Positions 25,251 through 35,885 of a stretch of DNA of 64,000 nt are shown here, piece by piece (positions within the stretch are counted from its first letter, which is position 1; the number at the start of each line of letters is the position of its first letter). Source of the stretch: Amycolatopsis sp. GM8 (GTDB lineage: Bacteria; Actinomycetota; Actinomycetes; Mycobacteriales; Pseudonocardiaceae). Both the position numbers and the translations under genes were made by a program. The notes under the pieces are model-generated. The model ran no database searches. It had not been told where the DNA came from and saw only the letters and a list, made by a program, of their open reading frames with translations. The stretch is from positions 531,948 through 595,947 of the forward strand of contig NZ_JAJKFK010000005.1 in NCBI RefSeq assembly GCF_021653975.1, read 5' to 3'.

Positions 25251-26849
25251 TTATTCGAAAGTAACCGCGCGAATGGTCCGGGCGCCCACGGTCGCGGCGA
25301 TCGGCTCCAGCAGGTGCGCGTCGACCTCGCGGTCCACCCGCAGCAGCATCACGGCGTCGGTGCCGTCGGTGGTCTGGCTGATCTGCGCGGCCTCGATGTT
25401 GATCGAGGCCTCACCGAGCAGCGTGCCGACGCGGCCCATGATGCCCGGCCGGTCCGGGTACTCGAGCAGCAGCATGTTGCCCTCGGCGCGGATGTCGAAA
25501 TGCCGGCCGTTGACCTCGACCAGCTTCTCGACCTCGCTCTTGCCGCTGACCGAGCCCGAGACCGACACCGAGCTGCCGTCGCTGTGCACCGCGCGCACGG
25601 TCACCAGGCTCCGCCAGTTCGGGCTCTCCGTTTCGGTGACCAGCTCGACGCCCACACCCAGCTCCTCGGCCAGCCGCGGCGCGTTCACGAACGTCACCTG
25701 GTCCTCGACCACGCCGGAGAACACCCCGCGCAGCGCGGCGAGCTGCAGCACCGACACGTCCTCACTGGACAGTTCGCCGCTCACCTTCACGGTGACCGAC
25801 GAGGGCGCCTGCTGGCTCAGCGCCGACACCACAGTGCCGAGCTTCTGGGTCAGCGACAGGTACGGGCGCACCTCTTCGCCGACCGCGCCGCCGCCCGACA
25901 CGTTCACCGCGTCCGGCACGAAGTCCCCGCGCAGCGCGAGGCGCACCGAGTGCGCGACGTCCGTGCCCGCGCGGTCCTGCGCCTCGGCCGTGGAGGCGCC
26001 CAGGTGCGGGGTGACCACGACGTTGGGCAGCTCGAACAGCGGGCTGGCCGTGGTGGGCTCGGTGACGAACACGTCGATCCCGGCGCCGCCGACATGGCCG
26101 CTGCGGATGGCGTCGGCCAGGGCCTCCTCGTCGATCAGCCCACCGCGCGCGGCGTTCACGATGATCACGCCCTGCTTGGTCTTCTTCAGCGCCTCGGCGT
26201 CGATGAGGCCCTTGGTCTCGGGCGTCTTCGGCAGGTGGATCGAGATCGCGTCGGCGCGGCTGAGCAGCTCGTCCAGGCTCAGCAGTTCGATACCCAGCTG
26301 CGCGGCGCGCGCGGCGGAGACGTACGGGTCGTAGGCGACGATCGTGGTGCCGAACGCGGCGAGGCGCTGCGAGACCAGCTGACCGATCTTGCCGAGGCCG
26401 ATGACGCCGACGGTCTTGCCGTTGAGCTCGACCCCGGTGAAAGAGCTGCGCTTCCACTCGCCGCCGCGCAGGCTCTGGTCGGCGGCCGGCACGCGGCGGG
26501 CGACGGCGAGCAGCAGCGCGACGGCGTGCTCGGCGGCGGAGACGATGTTGGAAGTGGGCGCGTTGACGACGAGCACGCCGCGCGCGGTGGCCGCGGGCAC
26601 ATCGACGTTGTCCAGCCCGACACCGGCCCTGGCGACGACCTTGAGCTTGCTGGTCGCGCCGAACACCTCGGCGTTGACCTGGGTGGCGGATCGGACGAGC
26701 AGCGCGTCGGCGCTCTTCACCGCTTCCAGGAGCGCGGGGCGGTCGGTGCCGTCCACATGCCGGACCTCCACCTCATCGCCGAACACACTCAGCACGGAGG
26801 GCGCGAGCTTTTCGGCGAGCAGGACGACGGGCTTACTGGGGTTGGTCAC
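25251..26849 (-). CDS. serA: D-3-phosphoglycerate dehydrogenase
   Basis: A 532-aa enzyme for the first step of serine synthesis: 3-phosphoglycerate to 3-phosphohydroxypyruvate with NAD+. The NAD motif VGVIGLGKIGQLVSQRLAAFG (about residue 146), catalytic Arg in NAARGGLIDEEAL, Glu in DVFVTEP and His in VVTPHLGASTAEAQ are all present. After an intervening domain (about 320-455), a C-terminal ACT domain (LLLEYPDRPGIMGRVGTLLGEASINIEAAQIS) provides likely serine feedback. This long form is the one found in mycobacteria. Start ATG 26849. Confidence 0.96.
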   Translation of the reverse strand: MTNPSKPVVLLAEKLAPSVLSVFGDEVEVRHVDGTDRPALLEAVKSADALLVRSATQVNAEVFGATSKLKVVARAGVGLDNVDVPAATARGVLVVNAPTSNIVSAAEHAVALLLAVARRVPAADQSLRGGEWKRSSFTGVELNGKTVGVIGLGKIGQLVSQRLAAFGTTIVAYDPYVSAARAAQLGIELLSLDELLSRADAISIHLPKTPETKGLIDAEALKKTKQGVIIVNAARGGLIDEEALADAIRSGHVGGAGIDVFVTEPTTASPLFELPNVVVTPHLGASTAEAQDRAGTDVAHSVRLALRGDFVPDAVNVSGGGAVGEEVRPYLSLTQKLGTVVSALSQQAPSSVTVKVSGELSSEDVSVLQLAALRGVFSGVVEDQVTFVNAPRLAEELGVGVELVTETESPNWRSLVTVRAVHSDGSSVSVSGSVSGKSEVEKLVEVNGRHFDIRAEGNMLLLEYPDRPGIMGRVGTLLGEASINIEAAQISQTTDGTDAVMLLRVDREVDAHLLEPIAATVGARTIRAVTFE

Positions 26850-26942
26850 AGTCAGACTCCCAAAGAAGACGCAGCTCGGCGGATACCCCGGAGTCTAGTC
26901 ACGTTGTTCACAGGATCGTTACCGGGCGCTAAATTCAGCAGC

Positions 26943-28082
26943 GTGCAGCACGCCTTCAGGAGCGAAATCGATTACTACGCGGAGCGGGCCGCGGGTCTGC
27001 TCGCGTCCGCGCGGGACGGCAATCCGGCCGCGGTGGGGGCTTTCGACCGGTATGGGGCGGAACTGTCCGACGTGGACGCCCGGACGGTCGTCGCGCGCGA
27101 ACACGGTTTCACAGTCTGGGACGAGCTGGCGGCACATGTCGCGAATCTCGACGACGAGCCGTTCGCGCGCGCCTACCGGACCATCGAAGCCCACGATCTC
27201 GACGGCCTCGCCGCGCTGCTCACCGAATTTCCCGCTCTGGTGGGGCAAACCGGTACGAACGGCAACGATCTCCTCGGGCTCGCCGCCGGCACCTGTGACG
27301 AGCGGCTGTGCCGGGTGCTGCTCGACCACGGCGCGGACCCGGCGCGCGGCAACGTGCACGGCTGGACGCCGCTGCACCAGGCCGCCTACAGCGGGCTCCC
27401 GTGGCTCGCCCGGATGCTGCTCGAAGCCGGTGCGCCACTGGACGTGTCCGGGCGCGGTGCGGGTGGCACCCCGCTGGTCGTCGCGTTGTTCTGGGGAAAC
27501 CGCGAACTCGCGGAGCTGCTCGCCGGGCACAGCCTCGCGCCGGGCAACCTGCGGGTGGCCGCCGGGCTCGGCCGCGTCGACCTGCTCGACAGCCCGGGCG
27601 CGCCGCGCGCGTTCTACCGGCCGCACAGCGGTTTCCCGTTCTGGCGCCCCAGCGACGACCCGGCCGAGGTCCGGGACGAGGCGCTCAGCTGGGCCGCCCG
27701 CAACGGCCGGGTCGACACGGTGCGAGCGCTGGCCGACCGCGGCGCCGATCTCGACGCGGACGTCTATCGCGGCACCGCGCTGACTTGGGCCGCGTCGTGC
27801 GGGCAGGAGTCCACGGTCCGGGCGCTGCTGGAACTGGGCGCGGACGTCAACCGGCGCGGCACGTTCGGCGGGCCCGGTCACGGCCAGGGCATCACGGCAC
27901 TGCACCTGGCCGCGCAGAACAACCGGCTCGACGTGATCACCGCGCTCCTGGAGGCGGGCGCGGACCCGTCGATCGAGGATGAGCTGTTCAGCAGCACCCC
28001 ACTGGGCTGGGCGACGCATTTCGACCGGCACGAGGCGAAGGCACTGCTGGCGAGCGCGACAGTCAGCCGGCGCGAGGCTTGA
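26943..28082 (+). CDS. Ankyrin-repeat protein
   Basis: A 379-aa protein. After an N-terminal helical segment (residues 1-75, including REHGFTVWDELAAHV), ankyrin repeats run from about residue 100 to the end: CRVLLDHGADPARGNVHGWTPLHQAAYSG, LARMLLEAGAPL, VRALADRGADLDADVYRGTALTWAASCG, VRALLELGADVN, LHLAAQNNRLDVITALLEAGADPS. Ankyrins bind proteins; the partner is unknown. No signal peptide. The GTG start at 26943 is divergent from serA. The last 20 bp overlap the convergent TetR gene. Confidence 0.87.
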   Translation: MQHAFRSEIDYYAERAAGLLASARDGNPAAVGAFDRYGAELSDVDARTVVAREHGFTVWDELAAHVANLDDEPFARAYRTIEAHDLDGLAALLTEFPALVGQTGTNGNDLLGLAAGTCDERLCRVLLDHGADPARGNVHGWTPLHQAAYSGLPWLARMLLEAGAPLDVSGRGAGGTPLVVALFWGNRELAELLAGHSLAPGNLRVAAGLGRVDLLDSPGAPRAFYRPHSGFPFWRPSDDPAEVRDEALSWAARNGRVDTVRALADRGADLDADVYRGTALTWAASCGQESTVRALLELGADVNRRGTFGGPGHGQGITALHLAAQNNRLDVITALLEAGADPSIEDELFSSTPLGWATHFDRHEAKALLASATVSRREA

Positions 28083-28662
28083 GCAGGTCCGCGACGAGGG
28101 TGTCGACCAGACCGCGCGGGATGCTCGAGCCCGTCAGGGCGCAGTAGACGATCGGGCCGACTAGAGCGTCGAGCGTGGCGTCGGGGCCGAGTTCGGGTGA
28201 GATCTCGCCGGCGTCGATCGCGCCCGCGAGCAGTTGGCGTTCCTGGGCCCGGCGTGGACCGAGATAGCGCGTGTGCAGGCTTTTGGCCGTGCTGGGATCG
28301 TGCTGTGCCTCGGCGAGGAGCGCCAGCAGCACCTTGCCGGCCGGGTCGCGGGTGAGGAAGCGCGCGAAGCCACGCAAATAACCGCGGATGCTTTCCGCCG
28401 TGGGCGTTTCCGCCGGGACGGGAAGCTGTTTGTCGCTGTCTTCGATGAGCGTGTCGAGGAGGATTTCGACCTTCGAGGGCCACCAGCGGTAGATCGTCTG
28501 CTTGGCAACACCGGCGCGACGCGCGATGGCCTCGACGGTGAGCGCGCCGAAGCCGTTCTCCACGAGCAGATCGTCCGCGGCGTGCAGCACGGCCAGCCGC
28601 GCGGTCTCGTCGCGCCGGTTGCCGGAGCGCGGCCTGGGGGACTCGGTGTTCGCGGTGGGCAT
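28063..28662 (-). CDS. TetR-family transcriptional regulator
   Basis: A 199-aa repressor-type protein starting MPTANTESPRP at ATG 28662; a longer frame upstream would cover the operator region. The helix-turn-helix is LLVENGFGALTVEAIARRAGVAKQTIYRWWPSK (about residues 31-63), and the C-terminal domain resembles the TetR_C group with RGYLRGFARFLTRDPAGKVLLALL. It is divergent from the SDR gene at 28746, and the gap holds a perfect palindrome (28691-28707), so it probably represses that gene. Its end overlaps the ankyrin gene by 20 bp. Confidence 0.9.
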   Translation of the reverse strand: MPTANTESPRPRSGNRRDETARLAVLHAADDLLVENGFGALTVEAIARRAGVAKQTIYRWWPSKVEILLDTLIEDSDKQLPVPAETPTAESIRGYLRGFARFLTRDPAGKVLLALLAEAQHDPSTAKSLHTRYLGPRRAQERQLLAGAIDAGEISPELGPDATLDALVGPIVYCALTGSSIPRGLVDTLVADLLKPRAG

Positions 28663-28690
28663 GCGAGAGACGATACCCGGGACGGTTTGT

Positions 28691-28707
28691 CTAGACGCGA
28701 CGTCTAG
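28691..28707. promoter_or_regulatory. TetR-type operator
   Basis: CTAGACG (28691-28697), spacer CGA, CGTCTAG (28701-28707): a perfect 7-bp inverted repeat, followed by further TCTAG copies. It lies between the TetR and SDR genes where the promoters should be. TAGACG/CGTCTA palindromes are common targets of this regulator class. Confidence 0.7.
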
Positions 28708-28745
28708 TCTAGTCTGGAAATCACCGTTACCACGAAGGAGTAACC

Positions 28746-29441
28746 GTGTCCGCGACATCCGATCGCCACGCCCTGATCATCGGCGCCTCCCGAGGACTGG
28801 GGCTCGTCCTCGCCAACGAACTCGCCCGGCGTGGCTGGCAGGTCATCGCCACAACGCGCCAGGGCGGCGGCGAACTGCAGGCGAATGCCGATTCCTCGAA
28901 TGGCCGGCTGAGGGTCGAATCACTGGAGATGACGAGCCCCGACGAGCTGGCCGCGCTGCGCGAGCGCCTGGCAGGCTCCCGGCTCGATCTGCTCTTCGTC
29001 AATGCCGCGATCGACCGCGGCAATCTGCCTGTCGACGAGGTCCCGACCGACATGTTCACCGAGGTGATGATCACCAACGCGCTGAGCCCGCTGCGCGCCA
29101 TCGAGGCCCTGCGCGGACTCGTCACGCCCGGCGGAACCGTCGCGATCATGTCCTCGGACCAGGGCAGCATCTCGCTGAACACCGAGGACGGCTACGAGCT
29201 CTACAAGGCCAGCAAGGCCGCGCTCAACCAGCTGATGCGCAGTTACGCCACCCGCCATGCCGGCGACGGGCAGACCAAGCTGCTCATCGATCCCGGCCAC
29301 AACCAGACCCGGCTCGGCGGGCCCGGCGCGCCCTTCCTCCCCGAGGAGAGCATCCCGGCCGTCGTCGATGTCCTCGAAGCGCAGGCGGGCGCCCCGGGCC
29401 TGCAGTTCCTGGATCGCCACGGCAAGACCGTCCCGTGGTAG
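28746..29441 (+). CDS. SDR-family oxidoreductase (TetR-controlled)
   Basis: A 231-aa short-chain dehydrogenase. IIGASRGLGLVLANELARRGW (from residue 10) is the nucleotide-binding start, VNAAI replaces the usual NNAG, and the catalytic region reads IMSSDQGSI and YELYKASKAALNQ. The C-terminus is short and lacks the usual substrate loop, ending LQFLDRHGKTVPW, as in small csgA-like SDRs. The GTG start has GAAGGAG six bases before it. Adjacent TetR and palindrome indicate induction by a small molecule. Substrate unknown. Confidence 0.9.
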   Translation: MSATSDRHALIIGASRGLGLVLANELARRGWQVIATTRQGGGELQANADSSNGRLRVESLEMTSPDELAALRERLAGSRLDLLFVNAAIDRGNLPVDEVPTDMFTEVMITNALSPLRAIEALRGLVTPGGTVAIMSSDQGSISLNTEDGYELYKASKAALNQLMRSYATRHAGDGQTKLLIDPGHNQTRLGGPGAPFLPEESIPAVVDVLEAQAGAPGLQFLDRHGKTVPW

Positions 29442-29572
29442 GAATCCCGTTCCTGGCCCGCTGAGTATCAGGCGCGTGCCAGCGACGCGTCAGTGACGTG
29501 TGCGCTCCGTGCCAGCAGCGCGCGCCAACCTTCGGGTGCCGCAAGGAACACCTGAACCCGAAGGAGCACCCG

Positions 29573-30712
29573 TTGCACACCCCGGTCACGATCATCGGCG
29601 CCGGACTCGGCGGCCTCACCCTGGCCCGCGTCCTGCACGTCCACGGCATCCCGGCCACGGTCTACGAGGCGGAGTCCTCGCCGGCCGAGCGCGCCCAGGG
29701 CGGGATGCTCGACATCCACGACTACAACGGCCAGCTCGCCGTCAAAGCGGCCCGCCTGATGGACGAGTTCCGCGACCTCATCCTCGAAGGACGCCAGCAG
29801 ATGCGGATCCTCGGCCGCGACGGCACCGTCCTGTTCGACAAGGCCGACGACGGCACGGGCGGGCGTCCCGAGGTGCAGCGCGGTGACCTGCGGCGGATCC
29901 TGCTCGAGTCACTCCCGGCCGGCACCGTCCGGTGGGGGCACAAGGTCAGCGACGTCCGTGCGCTCGGCGAGGGCCGGCACGAGGTGACGTTCGCCGACGG
30001 CAGCACCGTCGGCACGAACCTGCTGGTCGGCGCGGACGGTGCGTGGTCGAAGGTCCGGCCTCTGCTGTCCGGCGCGGTGCCCGAGTACGCCGGCGCGTCG
30101 TTCGTCGAGACCTACCTGCTCGACGCCGACACCCGGCACGCCGCCAGCGCGAAAGCGGTCGGCGGCGGATCGATGGGCGCGCCCGCGGCGGGCCGGGCGA
30201 TCATGGCGCATCGGGAAAGCGGCGACACCCTGCACACCTACGTGCTGATCGACCGGCCGCTGGACTGGTTCACTGCGATCGATTTCACCGATCCCGCCGC
30301 GGCCGCCGCACGCGTCGCGCGGGAGTTCGACGGCTGGGCACCGGAACTCACCGCGCTGATCACCGACGGCGACACCGCGCCGGTGCTGCGCCCGCATTAC
30401 ACGCTGCCGTTCGAGCACCGGTGGGCCCGGGTGCCGGGCGTGACCCTGGTCGGCGACGCCGCGCACCTCACGGCCCCCAACGGCGAAGGCGCCAACCTGG
30501 CGATGCTCGACGCCGCCGAACTCGGCGAGGCGCTCACCGCGCACCCCGGCGACGCCGAGGCCGCGCTCACCGAGTACGAGCAAGCGATGTTCCCGCGCAG
30601 CGCCGAGATCGCCGCTCAGGGCGAAGCGTTCGACAAACGGCTCGCGGCCGGAAACGGCGAGAACATCGCCCAGATCCTGATCGAGGTGTTCGGCGAGGAC
30701 GGGCAGAGGTAG
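29573..30712 (+). CDS. TetX-like FAD-dependent monooxygenase
   Basis: A 379-aa flavoprotein. The FAD fold VTIIGAGLGGLTLARVLHVHGIPATVYEAE is at residue 4, GGMLDIHDYNGQLAVKAA and the Arg-containing EVQRGDLRRILLESL follow, then LLVGADGAWSKVR and the second FAD site GDAAHLTAPNGEGANLAMLDAAELGEAL. Overall order and motifs are those of the TetX group, some of which hydroxylate tetracyclines; resistance is not implied, as most relatives have other substrates. I chose TTG 29573 because GAAGGAG sits six bases upstream and the FAD fold starts at once. Confidence 0.87.
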   Translation: MHTPVTIIGAGLGGLTLARVLHVHGIPATVYEAESSPAERAQGGMLDIHDYNGQLAVKAARLMDEFRDLILEGRQQMRILGRDGTVLFDKADDGTGGRPEVQRGDLRRILLESLPAGTVRWGHKVSDVRALGEGRHEVTFADGSTVGTNLLVGADGAWSKVRPLLSGAVPEYAGASFVETYLLDADTRHAASAKAVGGGSMGAPAAGRAIMAHRESGDTLHTYVLIDRPLDWFTAIDFTDPAAAAARVAREFDGWAPELTALITDGDTAPVLRPHYTLPFEHRWARVPGVTLVGDAAHLTAPNGEGANLAMLDAAELGEALTAHPGDAEAALTEYEQAMFPRSAEIAAQGEAFDKRLAAGNGENIAQILIEVFGEDGQR

Positions 30713-30724
30713 CATCCCACCGCG

Positions 30725-31201
30725 TTACCTGTTGAGATCGTGTCCCATCGCGGTCGCGGCGGCCAGAATGTTGACGTAGTCGCGGAGATGGGCGATCCGC
30801 CCGTGGCGCACCGTGAGTACAACGATGTTGGGAAGCGCGAACTCGCCGGTGGAGGCGCTGGTCCCGAGAGCTTCCTGCTCGACGACGATCGTTTCCGGAT
30901 CACCGGTGTCGTGGATGGCAAGAGTGCGGTAACGCTCGTACTTCAGCGGATTGGCCTGCCACCCCGCGGTTATCCAGTTTACGATTTCGTCCCGGCCCTC
31001 GAGCCGGGACGGCACGCCCGGGTAGGCGAACGGGAACTCATGGACCGCGTCGAGGGCGTAAACGCGCCTCATGTCGTCGGCGGACTGGTTGATCGCGGCT
31101 CGGCGGTAACGCTCCAGAACCTCACGAGGACCGAGTTCGTGGTTGCCGGGTGCCGCTCGCCGGGCAGTGCTGTCGATCCGGTCTTGTTCGGTCATCGCCA
31201 T
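30725..31201 (-). CDS. SnoaL-like (NTF2-fold) protein
   Basis: A 158-aa protein with the NTF2/SnoaL fold: LERYRRAAINQSADDMRRVYALDAVHEFPFA at about residues 29-59, then GRDEIVNWITAGW and VLTVRHGRIAHLRDYVNILAAATA. Such domains act as isomerases, cyclases or small-molecule binding proteins; function unknown. The ATG at 31201 has GGAGGG eleven bases upstream. It is divergent from a TetR gene (start 31307), its likely regulator, and converges on the TetX-like gene with 12 bp between stops. Confidence 0.83.
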   Translation of the reverse strand: MAMTEQDRIDSTARRAAPGNHELGPREVLERYRRAAINQSADDMRRVYALDAVHEFPFAYPGVPSRLEGRDEIVNWITAGWQANPLKYERYRTLAIHDTGDPETIVVEQEALGTSASTGEFALPNIVVLTVRHGRIAHLRDYVNILAAATAMGHDLNR

Positions 31202-31306
31202 GGGGCGGCCCTCCAGGCTCCGGGTGAGCCACACCCGTAAAGTGAGACATGGTCCGGTTAGGTGGCAAGGTAGCGGACTGTGTCCCCGGTTAGCAAGGGT
31301 GTGGTG

Positions 31307-31903
31307 ATGGTTCCGGCAGGCCACGATCCGCGGTCGCGCGCCGGGCGTCCGAGGCGCGCGGATGCCCGGCGCAACTACGAGCAGTTGGTCGAGCAGGCGC
31401 GAATCGCGTTCGCCGAGTTCGGCGTGGACGCGTCCTTGGACGAGATCGCTCGCCGTGCCGGGGTGGCCAGCGGGACGTTGTATCGGCATTTCCCCACTCG
31501 GCTCGATCTCATCGAGGCGGTGCTCGCCGAACAGATAGCCGAGCTGGTCGAACTCGGCCGCCGGCTGTTGACTGCCGAGGACGAATTCGACGCGTTGTCC
31601 ACCTGGTTGCGTGCCGTGCTCGGGCACGGCCTGACCTATCGAGGCCTGTCGGCCGCCGTGATGAACTCGGCACTCGACCGCGAGAAGGGGCTGGTTTCGC
31701 GGTGGCATGCGGAAATGTTCGACGCGGGAGCCGCATTGCTGGCGAGGGCGCGACAATCAGGCGTGGTCGTCGCCGATGCGAACGACGCGGATGTGCTGAA
31801 GATGATCGGCGCTGTCGCCTGGGCCGCCCAGGACAGCCCGGACGGCTCCGCTCAAGCCGACCGCCTGCTCGCTCTTTTCATGAACGGCCTACTGGCACGG
31901 TAG
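31307..31903 (+). CDS. TetR-family transcriptional regulator
   Basis: A 198-aa repressor-type protein. The helix-turn-helix reads AFAEFGVDASLDEIARRAGVASGTLYRHFPTRLDLIEAVL (about residues 29-68), followed by a helical C-terminal domain with LRAVLGHGLTYRGLSAAV. ATG 31307 has AAGGG seven bases upstream; GTG 31280 is a possible longer start with a weaker site. It is divergent from the SnoaL-like gene. The octamer CCGGTTAG occurs twice in the divergent region and may be part of an operator. Ligand unknown. Confidence 0.88.
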   Translation: MVPAGHDPRSRAGRPRRADARRNYEQLVEQARIAFAEFGVDASLDEIARRAGVASGTLYRHFPTRLDLIEAVLAEQIAELVELGRRLLTAEDEFDALSTWLRAVLGHGLTYRGLSAAVMNSALDREKGLVSRWHAEMFDAGAALLARARQSGVVVADANDADVLKMIGAVAWAAQDSPDGSAQADRLLALFMNGLLAR

Positions 31904-31922
31904 CGTTTGCGGAAATCCGCGA

Positions 31923-32198
31923 TCAGTTCGCCGGGAGGTCGAACTCCCCGTCCTTGGCGCCGGCGACGAAAGCGTCCCATTCGGACGGTGTGAACACGAG
32001 GACCGTCCCATCCGGTTCGGCCGAGGAACGCAGGGCGGTGTAGGTCTTACCGTCGGTGTGCGGGACGAACGCGAACTCGATCGCGTCCGGAATGGTCTGT
32101 CCGGCCGGCTCGGCGCGTTGCCACCGCGCACCGTCCAGATCGAGCACATCTCGCACGCCGGACTTGTCGTCGGCGGGAGTGTTGTGGTGATCGCTCAT
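31923..32198 (-). CDS. DUF397 domain protein
   Basis: A 91-aa protein of the actinomycete DUF397 family. The family core is seen in GARWQRAEP (about residue 23), then YTALRSSAEPDGTVLVFTPSEWDAFVAGAKDGEFD. In many actinomycetes DUF397 proteins lie next to an XRE-type regulator; none is present here, so this is an orphan copy. Role unknown. It converges on the TetR gene with 19 bp between stops. Confidence 0.85.
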   Translation of the reverse strand: MSDHHNTPADDKSGVRDVLDLDGARWQRAEPAGQTIPDAIEFAFVPHTDGKTYTALRSSAEPDGTVLVFTPSEWDAFVAGAKDGEFDLPAN

Positions 32199-32226
32199 GG
32201 CGACACGGTAGCTCCTGCGCCGAAAA

Positions 32227-32262
32227 CGCCACCTCAGCGGGGGTGACCCCGCCGAGGTGGCG
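32227..32262 (-). terminator. Rho-independent terminator of the ilvBNC operon
   Basis: On the minus strand CGCCACCT and AGGTGGCG enclose an inner GCGGGG/CCCCGC stem, and the hairpin is followed by TTTTCGG. It starts 14 bp after the ilvC stop, right to end the ilvBNC transcript. Confidence 0.8.
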
Positions 32263-32275
32263 AACGAGATGCCGG

Positions 32276-33823
<1,548 letters not shown>

Positions 33824-33827
<4 letters not shown>

Positions 33828-35677
33828 GCCGGTGTCACCTCGTCGTCGTCGAACAGCGGGCGGATGCCGCGCGCCGCCATGATTTCATCGTTGCCCATAC
33901 CCGCCGCGACCATGGGCCACACCTGGGCATCCTTGCCGACCACGAAGTCGATCACGACCGGCCGGTCGTTGATCTCCATCGCCCGGCGGATCACCTGGTC
34001 GACCTCTTCCCTGGTCTCGCAGCGCAGGCCCGCGCAGCCGAGCGCCTCGGCCAGCAGCGTGAAGTCCGGGATGCGGTGCTTGTGCGTGCCGAGGTCGCTC
34101 TGCGAGTACCGCTCCGAGTAGAACAGGTTCTGCCACTGCCGGATCATGCCGAGGTTGCCGTTGTTGATCACGGCGACCTTGATCGGCGCACCCTCGATCG
34201 CGCAGGTGGCCAGCTCCTGGTTGGTCATCTGGAAGCAGCCGTCACCGTCGATCGCCCAGACCTGCTTGTCCGGGGCGCCGAACTTCGCGCCCATCGCGGC
34301 AGGCACGGCGAAGCCCATCGTGCCGAGCCCGCCGGAGTTGATCCAGGTGCGCGGGTTCTCGTAACCGATGAACTGCGCGGCCCACATCTGGTGCTGGCCG
34401 ACGCCGGCGGTGTAGATCGCGTCCGGGCCGACGAGCGCGCCGATCCGCTCGATCACGTACTGCGGCGCCAGCGTGCCGTCGGCCGGCCACTCGTAACCGA
34501 CCGGGAACGTCCCGCGCCACGATTCGATCTGGGTCCACCACGCGGTCAGGTCCGGCTCACCGGCCCGCTCCGCCTCGGCCTTCACCGCGTCGATCAGCTC
34601 GGTGATGATCTCCGCGCAGTCCCCCACGATCGGCACGTCCGCCTTGCGGTTCTTGGAGATCTCAGCCGGGTCGATGTCCGCGTGCACGACCTTCGCCTCG
34701 GGCGCGAACGAGTCCAGCCGGCCGGTCACCCGGTCGTCGAACCGGGCGCCCAGCGCGATCAGCAGGTCCGCGCGCTGCATCGCGGCGACCGCGGCGACCG
34801 AACCGTGCATCCCCGGCATGCCCAGGTGCTGCTGGTGCGAGTCCGGGAACGCGCCGCGCGCCATCAGCGTGGTCACCACCGGGATCCCGGTCAGCTCCGC
34901 CAGTTCCTTGAGCTGCTCCGAGGCCTGCGCCTTGAGCACACCGCCACCGACGTACAGCACCGGACGGCGGGCCTGCGCGATCAGCCGCGCCGCCTCGCGC
35001 ACCTGCTTGCCGTGCGGGCGCAGCGTCGGCCGATAACCCGGCAGCCGCATCTCCGGTGGCCAGGTGAACGACGTCTGCTCCTGCAGCACGTCCTTCGGGA
35101 TGTCCACCAGCACCGGGCCGGGCCGGCCGGTGGAGGCCAGGTGGAACGCCTCGGCGATGATCCGCGGGATGTCCGCCGCGTCCTTGACGAGGAAGTTGTG
35201 CTTCGTGATCGGCATCGTGATGCCGCAGATGTCCGCTTCCTGGAAGGCGTCCGTGCCGATCAGCGACCGGGTCTGCTGCCCGGTGATCGCGACCACCGGC
35301 ACCGAGTCCATGTTCGCGTCGGCCAGCGGGGTGACCAGGTTCGTCGCACCCGGACCCGAGGTCGCCATGCACACGCCGACCCGGCCGGTCGCCTGCGCGT
35401 AACCCGTCGCCGCGTGCCCGGCCCCCTGCTCGTGCCGGACCAGCACGTGCCGCACCTTCGTCGAGTCCAGGAGCGGGTCGTAGGCGGGAAGGATCGTGCC
35501 ACCCGGAATCCCGAACACCACCTCGGTACCGACCGCTTCCAGTGCGCGGACGAGAGACTGCGCGCCGGTGACCCGTACCGGCGTGCCGGCGGGCGGGGTG
35601 GGCTTGGGTCGGCCGAGCGACGCCGGGGTCGGCGTCGGTCCTGCCTTCGCTTCCGATCGCGAGGTGGCGCTTGTCAT
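33824..35677 (-). CDS. ilvB: Acetolactate synthase large (catalytic) subunit
   Basis: A 617-aa thiamine-diphosphate enzyme joining two pyruvates (or pyruvate and 2-oxobutyrate) at the entry to Val/Leu/Ile synthesis. After a Pro/Thr-rich N-terminal extension of about 35 residues, [32 protein letters not shown] opens the Pyr domain; the catalytic Glu is in [19 protein letters not shown]; an FAD-type domain follows; and the ThDP motif is [29 protein letters not shown]. First gene of the operon and controlled by an attenuator in its leader (35737-35853). Confidence 0.97.
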
Positions 35678-35736
35678 CAGTTCTGCCTCGGGGGTCTCGT
35701 GTTCACTTGATCGGGTGACGGTCGGGGCTGGGCAAC

Positions 35737-35765
35737 AAAAAACCCCCGCCGACCACGAGTGGTCG
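35737..35765 (-). terminator. Attenuator terminator upstream of ilvB
   Basis: On the minus strand CGACCAC and GTGGTCG pair round a 2-nt loop (35750-35765); further CCCTCG/GCGGGGG pairing can extend the stem. It is followed by GGGGG and six T (35737-35742). It lies 60 bp before ilvB and 35 bp after the leader peptide stop. Confidence 0.85.
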
Positions 35766-35799
35766 CACGAGGGTCGCGCGTCGACGCAGCAGTGAATCC

Positions 35800-35847
35800 C
35801 TAAGCGTCGACGCGCTCGGGAAGTACGATGCCGGTCTGCGGTTTCAC
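35800..35847 (-). CDS. ilvB leader peptide with Ile-Val-Leu
   Basis: A short frame reads [15 protein letters not shown] from GTG 35845-35847, or [17 protein letters not shown] from GTG 35853, and stops at TAG 35800-35802. The consecutive Ile, Val and Leu codons (ATC GTA CTT) test all three end products; GTA and CTT are rare in such GC-rich DNA, which favours stalling. Two copies of the self-complementary GCGTCGACGC follow and can pair with each other as the alternative to the terminator. A -10 box at 35855-35860 would start the RNA right at the inner GTG, so the leader may be leaderless. Similar ilvB attenuators are known in corynebacteria. Confidence 0.78.
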   Translation of the reverse strand: MKPQTGIVLPERVDA

Positions 35848-35854
35848 GGCCACG

Positions 35855-35884
35855 ACGTTAACGGGTCGTTGCGAGCAGTGTCAA
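35855..35884 (-). promoter_or_regulatory. ilvB promoter
   Basis: On the minus strand a consensus -35 box TTGACA (35884-35879), an 18-bp spacer and a -10 box TAACGT (35860-35855) face the ilvB leader. The transcript should start about 7 nt after the -10 box, at the leader GTG. Confidence 0.7.
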
Positions 35885-35885
35885 C

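Noticed and set aside
25218..26942. N-terminal 575 codons of a long frame continuing into the ankyrin gene
   Set aside because: This part is antisense to serA; the ankyrin protein starts at GTG 26943.
29573..30712. Tetracycline-resistance gene tetX
   Set aside because: The fold order matches TetX, but most relatives in actinomycetes have other substrates; no resistance claim is made.
34076..35710. 544-codon frame opposite ilvB
   Set aside because: Antisense shadow of a highly conserved gene.
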